Source: Pseudovirgaria hyperparasitica | Lineage: Eukaryota > Ascomycota > Dothideomycetes > Acrospermales > Acrospermaceae | Assembly: GCF_010093815.1 (NCBI RefSeq) | Contig: NW_022985566.1 | Coordinates: 726,007 to 790,006, forward strand | Length of the DNA stretch: 64,000 bases | Direction of reading: 5' to 3' | Shown here: one piece after another, positions 22,100 to 33,498 of the stretch | Numbering within the stretch: the stretch's first letter is position 1 | Layout of the letters: each line of letters opens with the position of its first letter | Translations under genes and position numbers: made by a program | Notes under the pieces: model-generated | Database searches by the model: none | What the model was told of the DNA's origin: nothing | The model's input: only the letters and a program-made list of their open reading frames with translations

Positions 22100-23226
22100 T
22101 CATATCTTCGATGTCTTCTGCTTGTGGCTGTTCTGTGCTCGCTGCCTCTGCGCCATTTTCAAGAGCGCATACAAGCTCTGCATCCGTGCCATCTCCACAT
22201 TATGCCTGCGCGCGACTTTCAAAGGATTGCCCAGAATCACTTCCAGCTCCATGGGCCTTCCAGCCTCCCAGTCGAGCAGCATACTGGGCTTGCCGCCTTT
22301 ATTACGCTCGGTGCTCTTCAGTATGAGCTCTGGCTTGGCCAGAGACTCGGGAAACTCACGCCCAAGTATCGCAGGAGCTGCTCTGAAGATTTCATCCATG
22401 ACGCCCTTCAAATGCTCCCGGAGCTCTGGGTCCATGACCATATCTGCGTTGCCAACTCCTCCCGACAACACAGCCGAAGGGTTCATGGCCGCGTTGATGC
22501 AGATTTTATGCCATCGGACCTGCTGTAGTTTGATCTCGTCATAGGCTTCTGCATCTCTCAGCTTTCCTATTCTTGTCAACAGCTCCACCAAGTGCTCTAC
22601 GTTCTCCGTGCCTCTGCGCACAAGCTCCACGCTCTCGTGTGTCCTCCCACCCAGGCCGTCCGAGTATGGTCCCATGCTAATCCGAGTCCATTTGTTCTGT
22701 TTGATCAGGCCATGCTCAATCTGCTCTACACTCGCTATCGTGACAGCGCTGACAATTGGATTTGCGGGAAACCTGCTCCTGTGTGCCTCCTCGACCCCAA
22801 CACCGTTTTGGATAAGCACTATACAAGTCTTGCCGTCTGCACTTTTTCGCACTAGGGGCTCTATATCCTTTGAATCATCTGTGACTTCTGGGAGAGCTTT
22901 CGTTGTCACGACGACATAGTCCCAGCCGTTCGCAGGGGCTTTGGGCGACTCGGCGGCAGCTAATATTGATGAGTAGACTTCGTGTGGACTGAAGTGGTAG
23001 TCGCCAAAGGAGCGAGTTCGCAGACTGACGCCAGATTTTGCGATAGTAGGGTAGTTCGAGCGACAGACCAACGATACGTAGACCTTGGAGGCAGGCTGTA
23101 TGAAGTTGTTAGCAATGCGACCGGATGTTTATAGGGTGGAATACGAACGTCATGCAGTCTGCTGGCATAGAAGCAACCAATCGCGCCAGCGCCAACGAAC
23201 AGGATATTGCAAGCGCCTCCGGACAT
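22100..23226 (-). CDS. Ketopantoate reductase (PanE/ApbA) family protein (357 aa)
   Basis: Two exons fit: 23226-23149, then 23095-22100 after a 53-base intron (GTTCGT...CAG). The N-terminal Rossmann fold has GAGAIG at residues 12-17 in NILFVGAGAIGCFYASRL. It continues with DYVVVTTKALPEV, LIQNGVGVEE and NPIVSAVTIASVEQ, as in the PanE/ApbA N-terminal domain. The C-terminal domain has WHKICINAAMNPSAVLSGG and KPSMLLDWEAGRPMELEVILGNP, both typical. The family reaction is NADPH-dependent reduction of 2-dehydropantoate to pantoate (coenzyme A pathway). Fungi carry several paralogues, some in other pathways, so the substrate is not certain. It is divergent from the ICln-type gene, 247 bases away. Confidence 0.88.
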
Positions 23227-23473
23227 AACACTTGCGACTTTTGAGCTTGGGGAGTGGTTTACGAAAGACTAAAGACTGCCAGTGAGGCATTCATGTTGAC
23301 TATCGCGCCCACCACGTACCGAGGCTTACATGCTCGAGCTCGCCCCAAGATCCTCCAGCACCCGCCAAAACTAGTCTCGAAGTAGGCTGGTCTGGGGACA
23401 ACAGCTCTTTCGAAGCTTTTTATATACCACAATTATTTCTACGTTCGCAAACAACCCTCACCAGCACGATACC

Positions 23474-24417
23474 ATGGCTCTCCAGACAATCCTAACCAAG
23501 CCCACCGTCGAGACCTACCTGTCACTGGCCGAGCATCAAGGCCAAACCCCTGGCACATTTTATGGGGGGAAGCCCGTCCTCTACCACCACTGCGCTGGAG
23601 CCGATATCCTCATCGCACACGACGAGCTCGAGTCCCACCCTGCAATCGTGAGTCTTGCCAAAGCCATTTCAAATGGTGCAGCTGCACACGGTGAGGCCGG
23701 GTCGGCGAAAGCAATAATTAGCGGTGTGGACGTCTGGGTCAATTCAGAGTATGTTATGACATATCACAGAGACCCATCTCAAGCCCCAAAGACTAACAAG
23801 CACACATCAGGAATCTCGCGCTCTTCTCTAATTCTTCAAAAAGTGGCGTGTCTATCCCGTACCCGGCCGTCGCTCTCCACGCCTTGCAGATTATCTCCGA
23901 CAGCGCCACCCCAGATTCCGCAAGAGAAGCTCTACTCATGCACATCAGCCTAAATGACACCAGCATGGCCAATGCCGACGAAGACTACCAAATGCTCGAA
24001 ATCAGTATCGTCCCGGCAGCCCCCTCCGACGACGTGTCTGCCGCAGCACCCGAAGCCCCCGCTCTCGACGCGCCGAGTACATCTGCGCGAGGAGGCAGCA
24101 ACTCGCGCACGCCCGCACGCATCCTCTTCAACGCAGTCTCAGCCTGTGCTGATCTGCACCCCGACCCACAATCAGATGATGACGAAGAGGGAGAAGAGGA
24201 AGACACAGCCCCTGGGGCAAGCGGATGGATCACAGCCGAAAATGCTGACCAGTACTTCGATGAAGACGGACAATTCGTGGGCCAACAGATTCTCGGTCCC
24301 GGTGCCGGAACAGTTCGAGCAAGAGACGAGGATGGTCGAGATGCAGACGAGGCGGAAGTGCAAGATGGCGGTGAGGCATTCGCGGACGTCGATGCGAAAT
24401 GGAGGAGGACAGACTGA
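23474..24417 (+). CDS. ICln/Lot5 family protein (methylosome subunit pICln-like), 293 aa
   Basis: Two exons fit: 23474-23748 and 23811-24417, joined by a 62-base intron that restores Glu-Asn-Leu. The N-terminal half has the PH-like ICln fold signature (GKPVLYHHCAGADILIA, then AIISGVDVWVNSENLALFS, VSIPYPAVALHALQI). The middle is Asp/Glu-rich (DDDEEGEEEDTA). A conserved C-terminal block WITAENADQYFDEDGQFVG follows. In animals pICln is a chaperone for Sm proteins in snRNP assembly with PRMT5. Lot5 in yeast is the related protein of unclear role. The assignment rests on domain pattern; the exact function is inferred. Confidence 0.85.
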
Positions 24418-25125
24418 ACAGTACGAGTGGATTCATCTGTCTCCGGTGCATCATATTCCCGTAACAGAGGCCGAGTACCTACCACGAGCGATGCCATGCA
24501 ACAGCAGTCCGTTCCACCCTGCCGTTTTCCGTATTTTGTTCACGGAGCTCGGCGGGAGTAGTAGAGACCACATGCACGACCGGCAGTACATCTGCAACTA
24601 CCACCAAACGCAACATCGATCAAACCGACTTTGCGCAACGCGATGCATGTACTGTAGATGACGTACACACGTGGATCTATTTACACTCTACCTAGGCACC
24701 ACGAGGATAATTAGTTTCACTAACTACGAATAGCTAGTTGAGTATTACTGAATGAGGGGTCTACCCTAAACAACCCCGCGCGGCACAGTTCAAGGTTCAA
24801 GGGGTCTCCGCAATACACGTTCTTGTATACTGATATCTAATATGCACGTCAAGGAACATCTTAAATTCCAATCGAGATCCGTCTCCTCCACAACATTGCT
24901 TGAACTCTATAATCCGTGCCCCAACACGAAAGCGTAACATATCGTAACCGGAGGATTATACCCACACAATAAATTTAAATAACCCTCCCTCCCCAACATT
25001 CATTGCTCTTGTTTTGAATCTCACATTCCAACCTCGACAACTGGTGTATAATATTATCTCTCTATTGCCTCGTTTCTTATTTTATTTCCTCGCAATCGCT
25101 CGTCTCACGACCCTGTATATCTACT
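24418..25125. other. Intergenic stretch, promoter side of the PLC-like gene
   Basis: About 700 bases without a supported gene. An AT-rich ataaatttaaataaccc followed by pyrimidine tracts lies 115-160 bases before the next ATG and could be core promoter sequence. Confidence 0.4.
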
Positions 25126-26668
25126 ATGGGTCTGCGCGAGTACACATACACGGCATGGCCTGTCAAGATCATCAACAAGACAAGTGCCAGAATCACATTC
25201 GACCGCGCTGAGGGATCAGACTGGCAGGCGAATGGTCGAGACATAGACGCCAACTGCGACAGCGGCGATGCATTTGTCTTCAAAGCTCCGAACAAAATAT
25301 TGCAGAGACGCTGGGGTACGACGGCATCCCTCATACAACACATCCTTCTCTGAGCTAACAAATATGCCCCCTCAACAGGTTGGCTCGCATTCACATATCG
25401 CCCCAACGACAGCCGCAACGTAGTCGAGTTCCGCACCTATTGCTACTTTAAAGCCGACGACACAGTCACAGAGAGCGGCGCCTGCATCGCGCCTCACAGT
25501 GCCTTCGCGGACGACAACCCACTGCCTGCCCGCTCTTGCGGCCGCACAAGCACCATCGACGGGCCCGCTTCGCACGAGCTGTGCTTCGAGTTTACTGACA
25601 GCGACTTCCAGGCGCATGTGTTTGCGGGGCCAAACTGGATGGGGTCGTTCTGCGACGCGCACCCGGACGCAGCCCGCTGGTCGGTAGCGAAATGGCATCT
25701 ACCCGGCTCCCACGACACGGCGACATATGGAAAAGGCACGTTCCCGACGAATGCGTTCCGGTGGAACTGGAACTGTCAGGCGAAGAATGTGCATGAGCAG
25801 TTGCTTGCCGGGGCGCGCTTCTTGGACCTGCGGTTTGGCATTGAGAGTGATGGACATTGGTGGCCGTGCCATGGCATTGCGTACAAGACGGGCGATAGAC
25901 TGGAGCTGAGCAATGGTGTCAACGAGCAGGCGCCGTCAATCTTAGGCCAGATTTTGCAATTTACAGCCACAAGCACGATGGAGATTGTGATTATAAATTT
26001 TGCGGTCAATTCCGATCGTCAGAACGATACGTTCTGGCAGCCTGTTCTGGAGGCGTTCAAGGATATCGCGTTTCCTGTGCCGGGCGATTGGCCGACGTGT
26101 GAAGCGGCACGAAATAGCGGGAAGAAGCTAATCATATTTGGCGGGCAAGATCCTGAAAAGGTTTTTGGTGAAGGAGACCCAATGCGAGATTTGTACTCGA
26201 GATTGGTATGGCGGACGCGTGCACCGCTTTGGCTTGGATCGCCGTATACTGATCCTGACTGGCAAACGACTGGTAAGCTTCAGAGGTCACACGAGAAGTC
26301 AAACTGACGATCATCTCGATCCCAACAAACCGATCACCTACACAGAAAACTGGATGAATGGGAACAATGCAACACTCGAGAGAGCTGGGGTGTGGAATGC
26401 GCAGTGCCAACTGACACCCCCTGGGCTACCACCACCACCTCCCGATCCGGCCGGCTCACCTTCTCGGCTTGCTGCTATTGTAGGAGTCCTTTGAGTCTCC
26501 AATGTGATATACGAGTACCGCTAACATGTTCTGCAGATGAATCCCTGGATCAAGAACAATCTTTTGACGAGACCAGCCTGGATAGATAGGGCGAACATCA
26601 TGATGGTGGATTTCGTTGCTGAAGATATCATGCTCCCAATCGCGAGCATCAATTTCAAAAAGGTCTGA
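25126..26668 (+). CDS. PLC-like phosphodiesterase with PI-PLC X-type domain and N-terminal beta-rich extension (449 aa)
   Basis: Four exons fit: 25126-25315, 25379-26272, 26346-26479 and 26537-26668. The core is a bacterial-type PI-PLC X domain. It has catalytic His175 in HLPGSHDTATYG, the barrel strand ARFLDLRFG, second catalytic His228 in WWPCHGIAYKTG, then EIVIINFA and a late IMMVDFVAED strand. Residues 1-145 have no signal peptide and form a separate Cys-containing, beta-looking segment (VKIINKTSARITFDRAEG, then GWLAFTYRPNDSRNVVEF). I cannot name that part firmly; an aegerolysin-like or lectin-like membrane-binding role is a guess. No Y or C2 domain is present, so this is not a eukaryotic delta-type PLC. 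The substrate is unknown. Confidence 0.85.
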
Positions 26669-28429
26669 GAACTTGTTCCAGCAAGCCTTGTCGTGGCGAG
26701 GCCTCGACATTAAATAATAGGGACTTTGACCGCACCATGAAAGAACGAAGTGTGGATTTCGACAGGATGTTTTGAGAGCACCTAACTTTCGCTAACATAG
26801 AGAAGAATCGTTGGCTCATTCTCAGTCCTCCATGTTTTCCCTTGCAACTAGATCCTTGAGGTAGCCTCAAACGCTCTTTCGCTGCGCATTCTCCTTGCAA
26901 TCTCCATGCCTGAAAACTACTAGGTATACGGTCAGCTAGACCGTACGCCACACAAGCATATATCCCCCTGCCCTAAGTACGCACAGACCGTGCCATGGTG
27001 ACACTCTCGCTGTTATACACACCGAACTCGGCCGACATTTCCTAGAAGTCTTGCATGTCATTCTGCCATTGAGATTCATTACTGTTCGTGGTTCGACAGC
27101 ATATATGCTCAATCGATGCCATTTAGCTCCCGAGACTTCCATCAGTCTGTACAGTCCTGATGCATAAATTACAGTTCAATCACGCGTGCTAGTTCTCGGT
27201 CCTGGTCAGAGTCCAGTATGGAGTAGAACAGTATTCCTTTGGGTTGGTGGCTTGTCGTACCTGCAGACTATACAAGGTGCACAGCCGTGAATTTGAGGTC
27301 TCAAAAGGAGGGAATATGACGCAATGGAAAGCTCCTGCTCGCCAAATGGGTTGGAAAACATCGAAGAGAACTTTCCCATCTCATGACTCTATCCCTTGTG
27401 TGCCAGGACCTTGGACAGGGTGCTGTGGAATTTCTGGAAAGACCTGGGTCCAAAATTGGGTCTTAACCGTCCATACTTACACTTCCGTGCGCTACACTCG
27501 TCGCCGCGAGGGTGACGGACAGGGGTTGGCTATTGCGGCTATGTGAGTAATTCTACTCGTCGTCGCTTGTCACCGATGCAGTAAGTGGTGTGTTTAATAT
27601 TTTTGACAGGGCATATATATATCCCTGCTACGCTACCCCGCTAGTTCAGCTCAGAGCCTCGATGGGCGTGGTGTGCGGTAGCCCGTAATGTTGTTTTGGG
27701 AGTGACAAATTGTGTAAAATGATGGAGTATAGCACCAACGGATCCATGAAGAAGAGCCAGGACGTCGATGGCCTTAGCGCAGAAAGTGCGAAACTGGAGG
27801 GATGCAGATGCGACGCCATTACTACGTCGAGCCACAAACTTACCGTCTCCATGGTTGAAGGGAGGACAGAATCCTGGCTTGTGTTAGCCATGTACACTTG
27901 CTGTGCCCCATCAGATGCTAGGACAGATTCTCGAAAGGAGATACTCTTCCTTCCTCTAAACGCATCCATTGCAAGACGGTTGAACAAAGTAAGCCTTTTG
28001 TGACACACGAATGTTATCGAGCTGGTGTGACAAGCATTTGGCGAAGAAGGGATTCGAGGAAACAACGAGCGCGTCGTTTCCAAGGCGGCAAACCCGAGTC
28101 AAAGTGCATCTATGCGAGTCAGTGGCGTCGCGCTTGGGATGGGAAACGTGGGAAACGATGTCTAGATAGGAAAAGACAATCTGCATGTCATTGTTAGCGC
28201 TCATTGGACTTCGATGGGTGGAATAATAGTACTTGCTAACATAGCAATAACAGAGCGATCTTATTACATGGCCGTGGGTCTAGGTCCACAACGCCATGGC
28301 GAGTAGGTCTGCGGGAATTCATGTGTCAGACATCAGATGAATCCTAATCCGTGGCCTCTGGTGGTAGAGGCCGTTCTACACGGCTCAAGAACCGGGCCTG
28401 CCGATAGTAAGGTGTATACTTATGGTTAG
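26669..28429. other. Gene-poor stretch, no supported gene
   Basis: Contains open frames of up to 145 codons (27244-27546 plus, 27646-28083 minus). None has a family motif, plausible splice structure or a clear ATG, so I do not call them. Confidence 0.4.
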
Positions 28430-28925
28430 CTCCGCTTATATGATAGTATATCTCGAATAGTAATAGCTCAAGTATAATAGTATTTATTCTTTATATAGTA
28501 TATTTATATTTATTAAAAAAATCTTATATCTAATAGATTATCTATGTTTAGTAATTCTATTTATTACTATTTTTTATATATTACTACTATAAATAGAATA
28601 GAATATTAAAAAGTATAAAAGAAAGTATCTCTTAAATACTATTATTTATAATAATTAGTATTATAGTAAATATATATAAAATAGTTACTCTAGATATTAT
28701 ATAAATATAAACTCTATTATCTATAGATATTCTTAAATTATAAATAACTCTATTTTATAAGTATTATAAGTAGCTTATTTATATTCTAATTCTACTAGTA
28801 TAGTTAACTAATATACTTTTATAACTAGAATTAATATAGATATCTCTAGAATTATAGAAAGATACTAAGCTAATTAATATCTAATACTTAGCTTATATAA
28901 CTACTCTTTATTATGTAAAATTCCT
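28430..28925. repeat. Extremely AT-rich tract, RIP-like repeat remnant
   Basis: Roughly 500 bases consist almost wholly of A and T, rich in TA steps, with sharp edges to normal-composition DNA on both sides. This is the look of transposon DNA saturated by repeat-induced point mutation in ascomycetes. No transposase frame or terminal repeat can be read, so the parent element is unknown. Confidence 0.6.
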
Positions 28926-31900
28926 ATGATAAAAATAGCTTTGACTTCTCCTTGTTCTAACCAGAGCGAGCCTACTGTATTTAAGGGAACTGATCCGAGT
29001 GAATACGACAGGGTTCTGAATCCGGAAGAGGCTGGGGGCTCATGGAAAAACACTGTCAAAGCGTGGGTAAATATAACTAACGAACAAGCGCAGATGGAGT
29101 TGAAGTAGTATGTATGTACCTAGGAACAAGGGAGGGAGACGTCAATGGCGCGCGGGAGCATAAGTGGACTGGGACCTGCCTTCCCGGATCTGCCAAGCTA
29201 TTTCCGGCTTGCGTTCCTTCCCTGACCATTGGCTTAGACAGACGCCCTCTGCTCCGGAGCACACTGCCATCTGCAGCCTGTCTTATCCTGTCTTGTCCGC
29301 CGACTCACCCCCGCTCCTTGTTTTATTTGCTCTTACGAACAGAGTACTTGCAACTCATGCAGTCAGTGTACAAGCTTTACTGGTCTCGTTCCTACAGGCT
29401 ACCTGTCGTAGGGCTCTTCTGGGCACCGTGTCGTCGGGCCGAAGGAGGGGGGGGGAGGGGGGCTAATAAGCTTTCAGAATCCACTGGACCCGCAGAAATA
29501 TGCATGTACAGGTGTGAGCGGAGATGTTGATGCTGATATGTATCAGCTTTGTATATGAGTACGAGTGTCGACACCTTCTTCCATGGCTGGTCATGTTTCA
29601 GCAGTCTGTGTGTTCTCAGGGCTATTAGTCTCTTGGAGACACCAGGGCGATCGTAGCGCTACTTGTTGATTTCGAGGCAGCGAGTCATCCTGGCTAGGCC
29701 CGAGCCGGCCGGTTTGCGTGCTCCAAACCGTACTAAAACGGCATCAGAATAGCGTCTTGGTGGTCCAACCATAGATCTGTACTGCCCGACGGGGAAGGTT
29801 GTCCACCCGCGTAGTCGGCCGTCCCCTGCTCAGCGCACTTGTGCGTGTCTCATGCGGCAGTTGAAGGATCCAAGTAGTTGAAGGAAAAGCTGGTGATACA
29901 TTTACACCATCCCGACTGTCTGGTCAGCCCTGGGCTTTCTTTCGAGGTCCAGGGGAGGTGAGCAAGCCCAGGCTTCGTACATATTTGTGCGGACTTGCTG
30001 TCTCTCTTGTTTAAAATTATTGCTCTTCGACAGTCCATCTCCTACTCAATCTTTCTGTCATCACTCATTGTACAAAGCTGAACATACGAACTATCATCAT
30101 CTAGTGATTACCCCATCATCATGTGTGATTATACACAAGTCCATTACAAGTGTCAACATCTGCGGTATATAGTTCGCGCCTGGTGTACACGATATCAAGA
30201 GACCCACGTAAGATGTCCGGTAAACGTGGTGGCTGTGTAAGTACAAGCACGCCATATATGACTTCATGACAGCTAATGACTTTCCAGAGAACATCGACTC
30301 ACTGAAAATTGTGGTGAGTGGAGATCAATCCCCTGCTTTTGTCTTGGCGCGATCTGTCGACAACTAAAAAGACTAAATTTCGAACCACAGGCGACTGCCG
30401 AGGCACGACGACATCAACACATCTGCGTTCTGGACGACTCTCGATATGACTGACCCATAAGCATCGGAGCGGTGAAGTCACGGTTCAAAGGCGCCGGCGG
30501 AAAACTTCTTGTCAGCTCTATAGAAGGCGTTGTAAGCATGTGTATGTGGTTGATCTGGCTCTGTTTGTTGAGCGAACAAAGAGAATGGCGTTGGTCATGG
30601 CGTTCAAAAGCATCATTATTCACCAAACGTTAGATTTAGTATGAGGGCTGGGTTGAACATTGGCTTGGTAACATATCGAGACTCGACGAACTGGCGGCAC
30701 TAGGACAAGTACAAACTAGTGCCAGTGGTACTACTAGGTCAAGTGTTGATAGAGTACATGCTGGCTGAAGCTCGGACAGCTAATCACATACAGTATCTGC
30801 ATACTAGTGTACTGTATATTGGATTGAGTATGATGATGAGTGACAATATTGAGAATGAGCTGCAACTCGGCATGTCTAGCAACAAGATTAATCTCCCCGT
30901 CTTCCCATGCGGTTTTGGCCTCGGGACAGGTTCATGGATGTTCCCATGCGTACTGCAAGCTCAACGGCAAATCCCTACGACTATAGTCACTATCTGAACT
31001 ACACAACGCTTGCCAACCCCCTAGGGTAAGAATTCGTTAGACTTGGATGTCCCTAGGGAAATGACGCAGTGCGCAGAGACAGCTGTTATTAGTTTACAAG
31101 CACGGCATTTAGCTATGCCAAAAGGCGCGTGTTTCAAAGAATGTCTTTCGATCTGGGTACTGTTACTGTTCCGTGGACCGAGCCGCATGGTTGGGATATC
31201 GGTGTCCCTTTGTTCCGCTTGTGTCGCGTGAGACGCTCCATAGAGAGCGGAACCGCTGTTACAGGCATACACCAGGTGAGGGACTAGGTTTGCTTGTGAT
31301 ACCTATCAGCCCCTTCCCCGAGGAATCGGAACCCAAAGACCTCGAAGAAATGTAGGAAGCTCATTTCGGCTCATCTCTGCCAAGGTCTCCAAGGTGAGGG
31401 AACAAGGCCAGGCCCATGAAAGTGGCTCATATGAAGACCCATCTCTAAAATCTCATCTACAGTGTATCGTAAACTAAAGAGAGGGGTTTGATTGTAGTCC
31501 TAAGCAGCATCGATACATATGCTCAGAATTCTCATGTACGTGCATGAGAGAAGAGGCTGTTCTTCAGGTATGTGATCATCCATTTGTCATGGACAGACAG
31601 GTCAAGAGAAGTTCACAACCAATCCTGGAAGCAACGATGTACAAGAAGCGCGTATATACAGACGTATGTTGGGGTGTCTTCTTGGCCCCTGAGAACGAAC
31701 ACTTCAGGCCGCTTTATGCCCTGTTTAAGTACTATTCTTGGTAAGACTTGGAGCGGGAACCATCCCTTGTCATGCAAAGTGCACATCCTGTTCCTGTCGT
31801 CTGATAGAGTACTGCATCAGATGGCGCAACCGCGGAAGGATTATATCCCCGCGATGGCGCGCAATGGAAAGGGACCGGGCAGGATTCTTGAGTGCATTCG

Positions 31901-32054
31901 GGGACATTTTGATTTGTTTCTTTCCTTTTGGAATCCCGAAAGTCACATGATACATGCCGTGGACTCCGATATCGTACTACATACTACACGCACGCAAATA
32001 ATCACCATTGACCCTGGCCCAGACACCTTTCACGTCCGACCTGTACGCTGAAAC
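28926..32054. other. Gene-poor stretch, no supported gene
   Basis: Normal-composition DNA again, with only short frames. The first, 28926-29108 plus (60 codons from ATG), abuts the AT tract and could be a gene fragment, but nothing recognisable is encoded. A long G-run lies near 29444-29461. The last ~300 bases presumably include the ERG27 promoter. Confidence 0.4.
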
Positions 32055-33498
32055 ATGAGTCGCGACACCAGCACAACAGCTCTCGATACATACGCCGTCC
32101 TTGTGACCGGAGCCAACAGGTAAGTTACGCCTTCAGTGCAGTCACCGCAAGAACCACAGTCGACGACTCGGACAAGCTGACGTCTACAGTGGAGTTGGCT
32201 TCGCCATCTGCTGCCGCCTCATTGATGAATACCTACAAAGAAACCTCCCCCATCTTGTAGCGACGAGATTCGTCCTCATAGTCACGACCCGCAACCAGCG
32301 CAAAGGCAGCGACACCTCCCAGAAGCTTCGTCAACACATTAACAATTTATGTGCGAAAGAAGAGAGACGATTCCCTGGCATCACGGAATTATGGCAACCA
32401 AGGGTCGAGGTTAGGGCAGAAATTCTGGACCTGACTTCAATTGTGTCCGTACAAGGCCTAGCTGAGAAAATGCTATCAGACAGAAGTACTACTGGCCTGC
32501 AAAAGTTAGATGCAATAATATGTAATGCTGGGATCGGTGGTTGGACTGGTGTCAATTACCCCAAGGCCATATGGAACATACTGACCAATTGGGTGGACTC
32601 TGTCTCTTACCCTTCTTTCAAGACTGCTGGAATTGGATGGGTTACCCGATCACAGGTTGTCTCGGAAGAGTCTCGGGGACAAAAGTCATCTCCATTGAAG
32701 GTTGATACTGAACCTCCCCTTGGCGAAGTCTTCTGTGCAAACGTGTTCGGTCATTACTTGCTTGGCTATTACCTCGGACCTCTTCTGTCGACGCCATCTA
32801 GACATCATCCGGCTCGAATCATCTGGATGTCAAGTCTGGAAGCATATGCTGATCAATTCCACCTTGAAGACTTCCAAGGTCTGAAAACGAAGTGGGCTTA
32901 CGAATCATCTAAAAGATTGACAGATGTCTTGGCGCTCACGTCCGAAATGCCATCTGTTTCTCGCTGGATTGATAGCTACACAAGCTCGCCTAACGCTTCA
33001 CAGACAATGTCTAAAGCTGATTCACGAACCACGCGGCCATGTCTTGTTCGTCCTAAGCAGTACCTCGCTCACCCAGGAATATGCGCGACTGGTATTCTGC
33101 CAGTGCCTTGGTGGCTCGAATGGGCCATGACACTGGCACTCCACGCCGCACGCTGGATGGGCTCTCCGTGGCATCCAGTCGTTGCCTATCTCGGAGCCGT
33201 TGCTCCTGTCTGGCTAGCTATGGCATCTGCCACCAGCCTTGAGGCTATGGAGGAGACAGAAGGGAAAGGCAAATGGGGCAGTGGAACAGACCCAAATGGT
33301 AGCGAATGTGTACGGCGCATGTGGGTTCATGGCTGGGGCTGGGGTGGCAAAGAACAGGAAAAGGTGCTGCCAGGGAGACGTAAGGGTACCGAATATGCCA
33401 CGGCGCAAGACAGAGAGGCTTTTGAAGAACTAGGCATCGCATGCTGGAAAGAGATGGAGGCATTGCGACAAGAGTGGCACCGGCTTTTGTTCGAATGA
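32055..33498 (+). CDS. ERG27: 3-keto-steroid reductase Erg27 (457 aa)
   Basis: ER/lipid-droplet short-chain dehydrogenase that reduces 3-ketosterols in C4-demethylation during ergosterol synthesis. Two exons fit: 32055-32119 and 32190-33498, with a 70-base intron (GTAAGT...CAG) inside the dinucleotide-binding motif. Spliced residues 18-25 read TGANSGVG. The following IVTTRNQRK, DAIICNAGIGGW and the catalytic YESSK (Tyr259, Lys263) match the SDR fold. A C-terminal hydrophobic stretch (HPGICATGILPVPWWLEWAM onward) is typical of Erg27, which is longer than simple SDRs. It sits alone in a gene-poor segment. In yeast Erg27 works with Erg25, Erg26 and Erg28, none of which is seen here. Confidence 0.92.

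Noticed and set aside
27646-28083. 145-codon minus-strand frame
   Set aside because: The frame opens with a non-ATG codon and has no recognisable domain or plausible exon partners.
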